Source: Clostridia bacterium
GTDB lineage: Bacteria; Bacillota; Clostridia; Christensenellales; CAG-314
Reading direction: 5' to 3'
Assembly (NCBI GenBank): GCA_028698585.1
Contig: JAQVWG010000013.1
Location: forward strand, 1 to 46,610
DNA: 46,610 bases
The notes under the pieces were generated by a model. It made no database searches and was not told the DNA's origin. It saw nothing but the letters and a program-made list of their open reading frames with translations. Shown here in pieces: positions 1 through 8,196 of this stretch (position 1 is its first letter; each line of letters opens with the position of its first letter). The position numbers were made by a program, and so were the translations under genes.

Positions 1-90
1 TGGCGGAGAGAATGGGATTTGAACCCATGGTACTGTTCCCAGCACACACGATTTCCAATCGTGCTCATTCGGCCGCTCTGACATCTCTCC
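1..90 (-). tRNA. tRNA-Ser (anticodon GGA)
   Basis: The minus strand folds as a complete class II tRNA. The acceptor stem pairs GGAGAGA with TCTCTCC, followed by G and an encoded CCA at positions 3-1. The anticodon arm is CACGA-TTGGAAA-TCGTG, giving anticodon GGA (Ser, UCC/UCU codons). A long variable arm and the T-arm GGGTTCAAATCCC are present. The gene ends at the window edge, so any tRNA beyond position 1 is unseen. Confidence 0.96.
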
Positions 91-103
91 GTGTGCTATA
101 CAT

Positions 104-130
104 ATTATACCATTATGCCTTAATAATCAA
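104..130 (-). promoter_or_regulatory. Promoter of tRNA-Ser
   Basis: On the minus strand TATAAT (104-109) lies 13 bases before the tRNA 5' end. A TTGATT-like -35 box (125-130) is 15 bases further upstream, a short spacer. Assignment is by consensus only. Confidence 0.55.
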
Positions 131-234
131 GCAAAATACCGTATTTTGTCATACAGAATGCGTGCAACATAACCCTATGGTGTGATGAAACGCTTTTGTC
201 GCGATGCCTAAATATCCTGCATGGAGATAGTATA

Positions 235-855
235 TCAATATAATCTCTCTATTGTGCAGGCAGTCGCACACACTACCGCAATGCAATATGTCCTGCCGTA
301 TAAGTTAATGGTGGATTGACTACATATTAATTCCTCTTGTTGAAGTCGCTTGTTCATATCAACTCCACGTAGTCGCATTAGGCTCCCCACTGCTCCTCCG
401 AAACATTTAGAATAACTCTCGACTACACACCACTGCTTGGTCAATAATTGTATCTGGTCACTTACAGGCATAGTTTCATAATTTATCTCGTTTGCCAACT
501 TACTAAAGTACGTGCGCAAAAAACTCAGTTTCTTACTATCCACAACTTGTACATCTATACCAACTGGTATGTCCCCCACAGCCACAGCCACAACACCACC
601 ACTGTGTGATACGCCATAATTTAATGGTGAGTTAGATAGTGTGCCTTTACCATTGACACCAAAAACCATGTAACCTATTCCTGTGTAACGGCTATCAATG
701 GTGCTGATTACTCTGTCAAGCAGTAGATATGCACATGCAGAAGCCTTACCCCTAACACTCTCGCCATAGTATGCGATGTGTTGTTTAACAGTATCAGATA
801 ACCTACTGGTATCTGTGTCCTTAACATCACTTATGCACTGATAATATGCTTTCGT
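235..855 (-). CDS. Sfp-type 4'-phosphopantetheinyl transferase with an ACG start (possibly decaying)
   Basis: Transfers 4'-phosphopantetheine from CoA to carrier proteins (family role). Seen: SHSG with the catalytic-type His, GIDVQ in place of the usual GIDxE, and WCVVESYSK in place of WxxKEAxxK. The metal-binding Asp and second Glu are kept, but one metal-ligand Glu is Gln and a family Lys is Val. The first ATG in frame (669) would remove about 60 residues of the N-terminal half. The frame is open back to ACG at 855-853, which sits 9 bases after AGGAG (869-865) and gives 206 residues beginning (M)KAYYQCISD, a normal family start. Only one base separates ACG from ATG. It may be a rare non-AUG start or a start-lost gene. 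No polyketide or peptide synthetase is in the window. Confidence 0.75.
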   Translation of the reverse strand, partial: TKAYYQCISDVKDTDTSRLSDTVKQHIAYYGESVRGKASACAYLLLDRVISTIDSRYTGIGYMVFGVNGKGTLSNSPLNYGVSHSGGVVAVAVGDIPVGIDVQVVDSKKLSFLRTYFSKLANEINYETMPVSDQIQLLTKQWCVVESYSKCFGGAVGSLMRLRGVDMNKRLQQEELICSQSTINLYGRTYCIAVVCATACTIERLY

Positions 856-864
856 ATAGATATT

Positions 865-912
865 CTCCTAGATTGATAGGCTAATTATACATTGTTTAAC
901 GGCATTTATCAA
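865..912 (-). promoter_or_regulatory. Promoter and ribosome-binding site of the phosphopantetheinyl transferase
   Basis: TTGATA (912-907), a 17-base spacer and TATAAT (889-884) form a near-consensus promoter. The leader then carries AGGAG at 869-865, which points to initiation at ACG 855 and not at the internal ATG 669. Confidence 0.8.
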
Positions 913-941
913 CCAAATAATCTCAATGAATACTCTTATCC

Positions 942-1562
942 TCACTTGCGCAATTTGTTAGGTTTAACTATACTGTCACGGCGTTGAATAAAAAAACAGT
1001 TGTCATTTACATCACAGTCCACTGTACTGCCTGCAGCCAAAAAACATCCACCGCCGATTACTCGTGGCGCTATTATGTTGACGTTACACCCTATGAAGCA
1101 GTCATCACCCACTACCGTTCTGTGCTTGTTGACTCCGTCGTAGTTTGCAAAAACCACTCCGCACCCTACGTTGACTCTGTTGCCCACACTCGCATCTCCT
1201 ATGTATGCAAGATGAGCGACTTTAACATTGTTCTTAAGTACGCTATTCTTAATCTCGACATAATTGCCTATGCGACAGTTATTACCTATTATACTGGCAG
1301 ATTTAATATGCGCACAGGGTCCCACGGTGCAGTTATCGCCCACAGTACAGTTATCTAGTGTGCTTGACTGAACAACGCAATTGCTACCTACTGTGCTGTC
1401 CTGTATATAGCAAAAAGACTTGATAACGGTATTATCCCCTACCACCGTTTTTCCACGCAAGCATACGAACCGCTCTATCACTGCGCCTTTTCCAACTTTT
1501 ACGCTATCATCTATTTGACATTTCTCTAACATTCTTTGCGATTGAGTCGTGATATTACTCAT
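942..1562 (-). CDS. Stand-alone GlmU C-terminal (glucosamine-1-phosphate N-acetyltransferase) domain protein
   Basis: A 206-residue left-handed beta-helix of hexapeptide repeats matching only the C-terminal acetyltransferase half of GlmU, which makes N-acetylglucosamine-1-phosphate from glucosamine-1-phosphate and acetyl-CoA. The catalytic landmarks of that domain are visible: GNYVEIK, AHLAYIGD (His and Tyr), NVGCG, NYDG followed by NKH, then FIGCN and LAAGS. The N-terminal uridylyltransferase half (about 230 residues in normal GlmU) is absent. The start ATG follows GGAGG with a 6-base spacer, so this is a real short protein and not a truncated reading. It is tail-to-head with the phosphopantetheinyl transferase gene but has its own promoter. 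It may act on another sugar phosphate; a separate uridylyltransferase would be needed elsewhere. Confidence 0.85.
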   Translation of the reverse strand: MSNITTQSQRMLEKCQIDDSVKVGKGAVIERFVCLRGKTVVGDNTVIKSFCYIQDSTVGSNCVVQSSTLDNCTVGDNCTVGPCAHIKSASIIGNNCRIGNYVEIKNSVLKNNVKVAHLAYIGDASVGNRVNVGCGVVFANYDGVNKHRTVVGDDCFIGCNVNIIAPRVIGGGCFLAAGSTVDCDVNDNCFFIQRRDSIVKPNKLRK

Positions 1563-1584
1563 TCCTGCCCTCCATGTATGTTAC

Positions 1585-1613
1585 ATTGTATGCTATTAAT
1601 CAATACGTTACAA
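1585..1613 (-). promoter_or_regulatory. Promoter of the GlmU-like acetyltransferase
   Basis: Minus-strand TTGTAA (1613-1608), a 17-base spacer and TACAAT (1590-1585), about 22 bases before the start codon. Confidence 0.7.
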
Positions 1614-1656
1614 CATGCTTTGCGTGTCGAATGAGCAATGGCGTTACTTTATTATC

Positions 1657-1875
1657 GTCGTCTTGTGTAAGGCGCAATTATGCAGAATAATGACTAAATG
1701 CATTAAAAAACACTTCTTCGAATTACTCCAATATATAAATAGTGACTATAATATATTAGTATTATGCGTGGATAGAATATTGTCGTCTTGTGTAAGGCGC
1801 AATTCTGCAGAGTAATGACTAAATGCATTAAAAAACACTTCTCGGGCTTTATCAGAAGTGTAAATAATGACTATT
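1657..1875. repeat. Imperfect tandem direct repeat, period 125 bp
   Basis: Copy A (1657-1717) and copy B (1782-1842) share a 61-base stretch starting GTCGTCTTGTGTAAGGCG and ending in AAAAAACACTTCT with few mismatches. Similarity resumes at TAAATAGTGACTAT (1736) and TAAATAATGACTAT (1861) at the same 125-base offset. Copy B keeps a working terminator hairpin that copy A has lost. The spacer 1563-1954 otherwise holds only the acetyltransferase promoter. Confidence 0.85.
1830..1861 (-). terminator. Rho-independent terminator of the DUF368 gene
   Basis: Read on the minus strand: ACACTTCT, an 11-base loop, AGAAGTGT, then TTTTT. It lies about 95 bases after the stop codon at 1955. Confidence 0.75.
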
Positions 1876-1954
1876 TATGTAAAAATGTGCAGCTGTACTA
1901 GTTGTTGTTACGCCGTACGCCTAGATAAATAATATCCATTACGTCCTTAAACTG

Positions 1955-2836
1955 TTACTCTGATTTATCTGTCAGTATGCTACCATTGTTTGCCGGCTTA
2001 TTCTTGTTGGCATAATACAACAGTACGTACACCGTAACAGCGCACGCAAGACATACTATAGCGCACATTAGTCCGTGCATTAACGACTTGTTCATCTCTA
2101 CGTACAGAGGGTCGAGCATGGGTACGATGGAAAAAATCATTGCTCCCAAAATAGCAGAATATGTTGCGTCTGGAAATCGTGCAAAACACATTTTCATAAA
2201 CTTGGCCAACATGGATACTCCCAGTAATGCACCTACTACATAAGGTAATAAATCCAATAGTTGCAGTGCGCGCAGTGTACCCATAATGTACGCATATCCC
2301 TCAGCACCACAGAATACCATAACTAATGTACCCCCACTGATTCCGGGTATCATGGGACCTACACTGCTGACGAATCCTATCCATATTTGATTGATTACCT
2401 GTAAGGGTGTGCTGACGCCTAACTCAATAGAGCCACCAACGCCCGACACAGCCAGTATAACCATAGCTAGTCCCGCCAGACAAAAAGGTATCACGTGCGA
2501 GCCTTTGAGTTTACTAAAATTAATTTTGCTTTTCTTGTATATCGACGGCACACTACCGATAATAAGGCCAACGATACCGAATGTAAAAATTATCTCATAG
2601 TTGGTGATAATATAATTGAGTCCTAGCACGGTTAAAACTATGCCTATAATCATGCCAATGACAAATGGGAACAGAAAGGGAAGGTTTTTCTTAAAATCTC
2701 GTACTAATCTACCCACACATTGTATCAATCTCTCATAGAACCCACACACCATAGCAACAGTAGCGCCACCGAACCCCGGTAACACAAGCGCTATAGAATA
2801 TAGTATTCCAAATATAATGAACTTAATTGACAACAC
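1955..2836 (-). CDS. DUF368 family membrane protein (putative undecaprenyl-phosphate translocase)
   Basis: A 293-residue polytopic membrane protein. Two related half-repeats each carry the DUF368 signature: LPGFGGATVAMVCGFYE near residue 20 and GPMIPGISGGTLVMVF near residue 160. Members of DUF368 have been implicated in returning the undecaprenyl-phosphate carrier lipid across the cytoplasmic membrane for cell-wall synthesis; that role is inferred here from family membership. About 8 hydrophobic segments are visible. The start is GTG at 2836, 7 bases after GCAGG; no upstream ATG is in frame near it. It is monocistronic, ending in the hairpin at 1830-1861. Confidence 0.85.
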   Translation of the reverse strand: MLSIKFIIFGILYSIALVLPGFGGATVAMVCGFYERLIQCVGRLVRDFKKNLPFLFPFVIGMIIGIVLTVLGLNYIITNYEIIFTFGIVGLIIGSVPSIYKKSKINFSKLKGSHVIPFCLAGLAMVILAVSGVGGSIELGVSTPLQVINQIWIGFVSSVGPMIPGISGGTLVMVFCGAEGYAYIMGTLRALQLLDLLPYVVGALLGVSMLAKFMKMCFARFPDATYSAILGAMIFSIVPMLDPLYVEMNKSLMHGLMCAIVCLACAVTVYVLLYYANKNKPANNGSILTDKSE

Positions 2837-3118
2837 TTTATTACCTGCTCAATTTCTTAATATCGTAGGTGCCACTGTTGACAAGCATAATGAACACCAT
2901 ACACAATATTATGTGCATTCTCAACCTTATTCTATATGTTGCGAGTTAATAAAGCAACGCTTTACGATAATATTTATCTAATTAACACCATATTACTTAT
3001 GCTCAACTTGATGACTATGCATACATTATGGTTATGATATATCTTATATGTTAGTTTTTAGAACAATTCCACTTGTGCATATCTAATTTGAGCAATCAGC
3101 GTTACTCTGTTATGTCTA

Positions 3119-3174
3119 GTTAGGCACAATATAATACGTCCTACCACATGCAGGACTTATTATATTGTGCTAAC
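3119..3174. repeat. Long imperfect palindrome downstream of the dipeptidase gene
   Basis: Left arm 3119-3142 (GTTAGGCACAATATAATACG...) and right arm 3152-3174 pair over about 22 bases with one bulge and one mismatch around the 9-base loop ACCACATGC. It lies 57 bases past the 3' end of the minus-strand peptidase gene, so a terminator role is likely, but no T-run follows on either strand. The rest of the 394-base spacer (2837-3230) shows nothing I recognise. Confidence 0.7.
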
Positions 3175-3230
3175 AGTGTTTAACTGATAATCTGACTTAA
3201 TAATTATCAATAAGTAAATATTAACATTAT

Positions 3231-4556
3231 TTATTCACAGCAAATAGTTTTGATTGCCTCCATATATACCTTTGCCATACGCATGAGCACATCTATTGTT
3301 ACATACTCATTAGGTTGGTGGATTAGTGCCTCCTCATTAGGGAACTCTGGTCCATAAGCCACGCAATTGGTCATACAGCGAGAGTACGTGCCTCCACCTA
3401 TGGCTATAGTGTATGCCGGTTTGCCTGTTGCATTACTATATGCCCTTAACAAGTCTTGCACTAACGGTGATTGTTCAGGCACGAACAATGGCTCAGTCAT
3501 TCTGGATACGCTGATACTCATTCCGTGATTGTTACTCTTAGCCATCTTAACAACTTGCTCATTAGTGAATGTAACTGGGTGTCTGCAATCTATGGCAAGT
3601 TTAAGCGTATTGTCTACCATTCTCACCATTCCGATGTTAAGGGTGATGTGACCACTCTCGTTATCTGCTATATCAATCCCCCAATTCTTGCCGGTATAAT
3701 CGCAAAACTTATTATATACCGTGTGTAGAGTATCATCATCGAACAGCTCAGCAAGAGACTTAAGCATTTTCCAACTGGCATTATCTCCCTCCTGAGGTGT
3801 AGCCCCATGCGAAGATTTGCCATAGGTTGTCAACTGATAATAGTCGCCACAGTCCTGAACAGCCACATTCTTATCGAGTTGAGTAATGTCGACTTTTTTG
3901 ATTTTTGCCACACACTTATCTGGTACGACATTGAGTCTTGCGCCCGATGTGATGTCTAGAATATTGCTATTAATACGCCCACAATCTATGTGTATTGCAA
4001 TTATACCTTTTTCTCTGTTAATAATGGGAAAATTGGCGTCTGGAGATATCGCCATGTCGGGCGGTAGAACCTTAGTAAAATAATACTCCATGCAATGCAT
4101 ACCACTCTCTTCGTCACAACCGAATATTAGTCTCACCTTGCGCTTAAACTTATATCCTGCTTCAAGCAATGACTTAACGGCGAACAGACATGCTATCATG
4201 GGCGACTTATCATCTAGTGCACCTCTACCGAATATTTTGTCTGCTGCAAAAGTGCCCGAAAAAGGTGGATATAACCAGCCATCCTCGTTAGCGGGTACAA
4301 CATCTAGGTGTCCGAGTATGCCGAATATCTCTTCGCCCTCGCCAAAGTCAGCGTGCCCAGCGTAGTTGTCGGCATTATATATTTTCCCGCCCATTTGTTG
4401 ACACAGTTGGAGTACCCATTCCAGGCATTGGGCATTACCTTCTCCGAACGGCGCGTTATCCGTTGCTTCACTCTTGACAGTGTCGAACATTATTATCTTG
4501 CGCACTGCGTCAATTAACAGGCTCTGTTTACTATTCAATATGTCTATTTCTTTCAT
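3231..4556 (-). CDS. pepV: M20 family dipeptidase, PepV type
   Basis: A cytoplasmic zinc dipeptidase with broad Xaa-dipeptide specificity expected from the PepV family. In 441 residues the M20 metal-site motifs occur in order: GHLDVVP (about residue 82), GRGALDDK (Asp, about 112), DEESG with the general-base Glu (about 147), and SPDANFP (about 172). SSHGATPQEGDNA (about 250) is the lid-domain region and the C-terminal GGGTYSR carries the last part of the active site. Length fits PepV (about 465). It starts at ATG 4556 after AGGAGAAG. It is divergent from gltX, with back-to-back promoters in a 133-base gap. With the nearby M18 aminopeptidase it suggests peptide-derived amino acids feed the fermentation genes further along. 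Confidence 0.9.
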   Translation of the reverse strand: MKEIDILNSKQSLLIDAVRKIIMFDTVKSEATDNAPFGEGNAQCLEWVLQLCQQMGGKIYNADNYAGHADFGEGEEIFGILGHLDVVPANEDGWLYPPFSGTFAADKIFGRGALDDKSPMIACLFAVKSLLEAGYKFKRKVRLIFGCDEESGMHCMEYYFTKVLPPDMAISPDANFPIINREKGIIAIHIDCGRINSNILDITSGARLNVVPDKCVAKIKKVDITQLDKNVAVQDCGDYYQLTTYGKSSHGATPQEGDNASWKMLKSLAELFDDDTLHTVYNKFCDYTGKNWGIDIADNESGHITLNIGMVRMVDNTLKLAIDCRHPVTFTNEQVVKMAKSNNHGMSISVSRMTEPLFVPEQSPLVQDLLRAYSNATGKPAYTIAIGGGTYSRCMTNCVAYGPEFPNEEALIHQPNEYVTIDVLMRMAKVYMEAIKTICCE

Positions 4557-4585
4557 TCTTCACTTCTCCTATCATTGTTAGTTAC

Positions 4586-4615
4586 ATTATACACTATTAG
4601 CACAAGCATTGACAA
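4586..4615 (-). promoter_or_regulatory. Promoter of the dipeptidase gene
   Basis: Minus-strand TTGTCA (4615-4610), an 18-base spacer and TATAAT (4591-4586), about 30 bases before the start codon. Confidence 0.8.
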
Positions 4616-4625
4616 TAAAAATATA

Positions 4626-4654
4626 TTGTCATTAAGACAATTATGTGCTATAAT
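4626..4654 (+). promoter_or_regulatory. Promoter of gltX
   Basis: TTGTCA (4626-4631), a 17-base spacer and TATAAT (4649-4654). The leader to the TTG start is only about 30 bases, too short for a T-box. The two divergent -35 boxes form the palindrome TGACAATA-6-TATTGTCA (4610-4631). Confidence 0.82.
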
Positions 4655-4689
4655 TTTCTCCTACACAACGGTAATCAAGGAGAGAACTA

Positions 4690-6132
4690 TTGGATACTAT
4701 CAGAACAAGATTCGCACCCAGTCCGACTGGATACCTACATATAGGTGGTCTGCGCACAGCCCTATACTGCTACCTCTATGCCAAGAAGAATAACGGCAAG
4801 TTCATTCTGCGCATCGAGGACACAGACCAAGCACGCTATGTAGAGGGCACAACAGAGATTATATATGCCAACTTGAAGGACGCCGGACTGTTATATGATG
4901 AAGGTCCAGATGTGGGTGGGCAGTACGGACCATACATACAGAGCCAACGCAAGGCAGATTATCTTAAATACGCTAGGATACTTATTGAACAAGGTGACGC
5001 ATACTACTGTTTTTGCGACAAGGACAGACTTGAGCAACTACATCAACAGGGTGCAACTAAGTACGATAAACACTGTTTGAGTTTATCAAAAACAGAGATA
5101 GAGAGTAAACTGGCACAGGGCGTGCCCTACGTTATTAGGCAGAATATTCCTAGCAGTGGCACATCTACATACACTGACTGTGTTTTTGGCGAAATTGCCG
5201 TCGATAACAGCGAGCTAGAAGATAATGTATTAATCAAGAGTGACGGACTGCCAACATATAACTTTGCCAACGTAATAGACGACCACTTAATGGGCATTAA
5301 TGTGGTAATGAGAGGGACAGAGTATCTGTCCAGTACTCCTAAATACAATTTATTGTACGACGCTCTGGGTTGGCAACGACCGATATATATACATATGCCC
5401 CCTATTATGCGTGACGAGAAACATAAATTGTCCAAAAGGGATGGTGCTGCCAGTTATGACGATTTCATTGCCAACGGATTCTTATCTCAAGCAATAGTCA
5501 ACTATATAGCACTGCTGGGCTGGTCACCCAAGAGCAACCAAGAGAAGATGTCGCTACAAGAGATGATAGAGTTGTTTAACATAGAGGGTATCTCTCGCTC
5601 TCCCTCCATATTCGACCTGACCAAAATGAAGTGGCTCAACAGTCTATATGTTAAAGAGCTACCATTCGAGCAGTTTGTACAGATGGCAACCCCTTGGATT
5701 GACAAGAGCATGGTAGCAGGTAAATATGATTATGATAAACTATGTAAACTTATTCAAGGCAGAATTGAGATATTAAGTGACATACCTGACAAAATTAATT
5801 TTCTAGCACAGTTTGACAGTTATAACCTGCAACTGTATGTTAACCAAAAACAGAAGAGTGATATAGATATTGCACGGAAAGTATTACCTCTCGTAAAGAG
5901 AACAATGATGGGCATTAATGAGTGGTATAACGATACGATTTATCAACAATTATGTCAGATAGCGCAGGATAGCGGGCTCAAGAACAGCCAGATTCTGTGG
6001 CCCACAAGGGTGGCTCTGTCAGGACAGCAATCTACACCGGGCGGTGCTACTGAACTGGCAGAATTATTGGGTAAGGACGAGAGCATTAACAGGATAAATA
6101 AGAGCATAGGTATGCTTGATATGACACCATAG
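4690..6132 (+). CDS. gltX: Glutamyl-tRNA synthetase
   Basis: Charges tRNA-Glu with glutamate in the cytoplasm. A class I synthetase of 480 residues, normal for bacterial GltX. The HIGH motif is SPTGYLHIGGLRTAL (residues 11-25), and the KMSKS motif is KLSKRDG near residue 243; LRIEDTD and the catalytic-domain YCFC motif are also present. Whether this enzyme is discriminating or also charges tRNA-Gln cannot be told by eye. It starts at TTG 4690, preceded by AAGGAGAG; no ATG gives a complete N-terminus. Downstream lies a decayed duplicate of its last 24 codons. Confidence 0.95.
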   Translation: MDTIRTRFAPSPTGYLHIGGLRTALYCYLYAKKNNGKFILRIEDTDQARYVEGTTEIIYANLKDAGLLYDEGPDVGGQYGPYIQSQRKADYLKYARILIEQGDAYYCFCDKDRLEQLHQQGATKYDKHCLSLSKTEIESKLAQGVPYVIRQNIPSSGTSTYTDCVFGEIAVDNSELEDNVLIKSDGLPTYNFANVIDDHLMGINVVMRGTEYLSSTPKYNLLYDALGWQRPIYIHMPPIMRDEKHKLSKRDGAASYDDFIANGFLSQAIVNYIALLGWSPKSNQEKMSLQEMIELFNIEGISRSPSIFDLTKMKWLNSLYVKELPFEQFVQMATPWIDKSMVAGKYDYDKLCKLIQGRIEILSDIPDKINFLAQFDSYNLQLYVNQKQKSDIDIARKVLPLVKRTMMGINEWYNDTIYQQLCQIAQDSGLKNSQILWPTRVALSGQQSTPGGATELAELLGKDESINRINKSIGMLDMTP

Positions 6133-6180
6133 TTAAGACAGTATAGCGTGCCTTAGCCAGTATTAGTCATAGGATATATC

Positions 6181-6255
6181 GGCAGAATTATTTGCTAATG
6201 ACGAGTGCATTAACAGGCTAATTAATAACATAATAACGCATGATATTGAACGGTA
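6181..6255 (+). pseudogene. Decayed tandem copy of the gltX 3' end
   Basis: The segment 6181-6255 aligns without gaps to gltX 6057-6132 at about 75% identity and an offset of 124 bases. Read in the same frame it gives AELFANDECINRLINNI and ends in TAG, against AELLGKDESINRINKSI in GltX. It lies after the GltX stop and has no start or ribosome-binding site, so it is not a gene. Sequence after each copy keeps weak similarity. The rest of the spacer (6256-6645) shows no gene, clear terminator or clear promoter. Confidence 0.8.
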
Positions 6256-6645
6256 GTCATAACGCAGAACAGGGGTCTTAATCAGTACAATATCAACAGC
6301 TTCAATGATGTATAACGCAGATTATAAGCTAATTTGCACACTATATAAGGTCCTTATTTGCCCTCTGCGGGAACAAACTGCGGTTATGTATAAGTTTTTT
6401 CCACCCTTGCCTTATTGTGCCTTACTGACGTTATACATTAAACATAATTAAGTGTATTATATTTCGACAAGGCATATACATGATAGAATAGTGTGCACAT
6501 GGAGAGGTGCCAATATCAGTTACTATAGCTGCTATTAACCTAGATATCATTTGATTAACACAACAGAATAATCACCTCACCTTAATGATAAATAATGCCC
6601 TAACTGTGCTTAATGCACAGACACTAGAAAAAGAAGGAGATAACA

Positions 6646-7920
6646 ATGACTTACATCAATAAACTCGCTAATCAACTGGAACAATCCCACACTTCGTATC
6701 ACGCAATCCAACTTGCAAGACAGGAGTTAATGGATAACGGTTTTGTGCAGATAGACGAGTCTAGTCAATGGAACATTAGACCAGGCGATAAGTGTCTGGT
6801 TATACGTGATGGCTCTGCACTTATTGCGTTCACTGTCGGAAATAACGCTAAGGGATTCAATATCGTGGCTTCACACACCGACAGCCCTTGTCTTAAAGTC
6901 AAGGCTAATCCAGAGCTAAGAGTTAGTAAATATACTAAACTCAATGTCGAGAGATATGGTGGTGGCCTTAATTACAGTTGGCTGGATATACCACTGCGTT
7001 TAGCAGGCAGAGTGATAGTTAAGCAAGACAACGGCACGCTTCAGTCACATCTAGTAGACAGTAAACAGCTAGTAGTCATACCATCTCTCGCAATTCACTT
7101 TAACAGAGAATCCAATAATGGATTGACTCTCAATCCGCAGAGTCATCTAAGCCCACTTGTTAGCATGCAGGACAACTTTATGCTAGATATAATGCGACAA
7201 TACGAGGGTAAAGAAGTGTTGGGTACAGATATATACGTAACGTCAGCTGTCAAACCGTTTATTAATGGCTACAATGATGAGTTTCTATCAGCGCCACGCA
7301 TTGACAACTTAACCAGCGCATTTGCAAGCGTTAGCGCACTTATCAATTCTCAAGGACATAATATCAGCATGACTTACCTTGCGGACAACGAGGAGGTGGG
7401 CAGTTCAACTAAACAGGGTGCAGGCTCGACATTTCTCAAGAGTACCATATCCAGAATATGTAGGTGCCTAAATTACGATAAACAGCAACTGCTCGCCAAT
7501 AGCATAATGGTATCCTGCGATAATGCACATGCGGTGCACCCCAATTACGCTGAGAAAAGCGACCCCACCAACGCAGTACTACTTAACGGTGGCGTAGTTA
7601 TTAAACACCACGCAAACCAGAACTACACTACTGACGCATTCTCTTCTGCCCTAATTAAGGATATCGCCCTGCTTAATAATATACCAACTCAAGACTTCTA
7701 TATGCGTGCAGATATGCCCTGTGGTGGCACTTTGGGCGCTATATCTAGTCAACAGTTATCTATAAGGAGTGTGGATATAGGCTTACCTCAACTGGCAATG
7801 CACTCTGCTGTTGAGACGTGTGGCACGCAAGACTATGATAACTTAATCAAGTTGATGTCAATATTCTTTGGTGTAACCATACTCTGCCCTACATACGACA
7901 CTATTAGAGTCCAAGCCTAA
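6646..7920 (+). CDS. apeB: M18 family aminopeptidase (aspartyl aminopeptidase type)
   Basis: A cytoplasmic di-zinc aminopeptidase releasing N-terminal (often acidic) residues from peptides. In 424 residues the M18 motifs are SHTDSPCLKVK (first metal His, about residue 86), GGGLNYSWLDIPL, PRIDNLTSAFA (metal Asp), LADNEEVGSST (catalytic Glu and metal Glu), SCDNAHAVHPNY, and the C-terminal PQLAMHSAVET with the last metal His. Length matches the family. ATG 6646 follows AAGAAGGAGATAACA, a strong ribosome-binding site. It is monocistronic with its own terminator. The symbol is by family resemblance; substrate preference is not shown. Confidence 0.9.
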   Translation: MTYINKLANQLEQSHTSYHAIQLARQELMDNGFVQIDESSQWNIRPGDKCLVIRDGSALIAFTVGNNAKGFNIVASHTDSPCLKVKANPELRVSKYTKLNVERYGGGLNYSWLDIPLRLAGRVIVKQDNGTLQSHLVDSKQLVVIPSLAIHFNRESNNGLTLNPQSHLSPLVSMQDNFMLDIMRQYEGKEVLGTDIYVTSAVKPFINGYNDEFLSAPRIDNLTSAFASVSALINSQGHNISMTYLADNEEVGSSTKQGAGSTFLKSTISRICRCLNYDKQQLLANSIMVSCDNAHAVHPNYAEKSDPTNAVLLNGGVVIKHHANQNYTTDAFSSALIKDIALLNNIPTQDFYMRADMPCGGTLGAISSQQLSIRSVDIGLPQLAMHSAVETCGTQDYDNLIKLMSIFFGVTILCPTYDTIRVQA

Positions 7921-8004
7921 TCATACACGTAGTCTAGCAGTTTATCATATCTAATTCAGTTACCGGCACCGCTATCAATACAATTAACTATATTTAAGAC
8001 AATT

Positions 8005-8036
8005 ATTAACCTAACAGCCTACACTGTTAGGTTAAT
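8005..8036 (+). terminator. Terminator of the M18 aminopeptidase gene
   Basis: A perfect 12-base stem TTAACCTAACAG / CTGTTAGGTTAA (8006-8017, 8024-8035) with a 6-base loop, followed by TTCATATT. The T-tract is weak. A second weaker hairpin (AATACACAG / CTGTGTATT) follows near 8052-8081. Confidence 0.65.
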
Positions 8037-8122
8037 TCATATTGACGCTCTGAATACACAGTAGACATTGTGCTGTGTATTGTGCCAAACTAAACGACAC
8101 TACATAAGCCCTATTCTACTAA

Positions 8123-8152
8123 TTAGCAGTTATTCTGTAAGGTAAGTATAAT
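8123..8152 (+). promoter_or_regulatory. Possible promoter of the MFS transporter gene
   Basis: TTAGCA (8123-8128), an 18-base spacer and TATAAT (8147-8152). A second candidate, TTGACT with a 17-base spacer and TATCTT, lies just upstream of the internal ATG 8215. Confidence 0.5.
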
Positions 8153-8196
8153 AATCTTTATTTCAATAGGTGTTCGCTTGACTTAATAGAACCATT

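Noticed and set aside
984..1358. A 124-codon plus-strand ORF opposite the GlmU-like gene
   Set aside because: It is an antisense shadow of a clear hexapeptide-repeat protein and has no ribosome-binding site.
1615..1815. A 66-codon plus-strand ORF in the tandem-repeat spacer
   Set aside because: It is made of the repeat itself, shows no protein-like features and lacks a ribosome-binding site.
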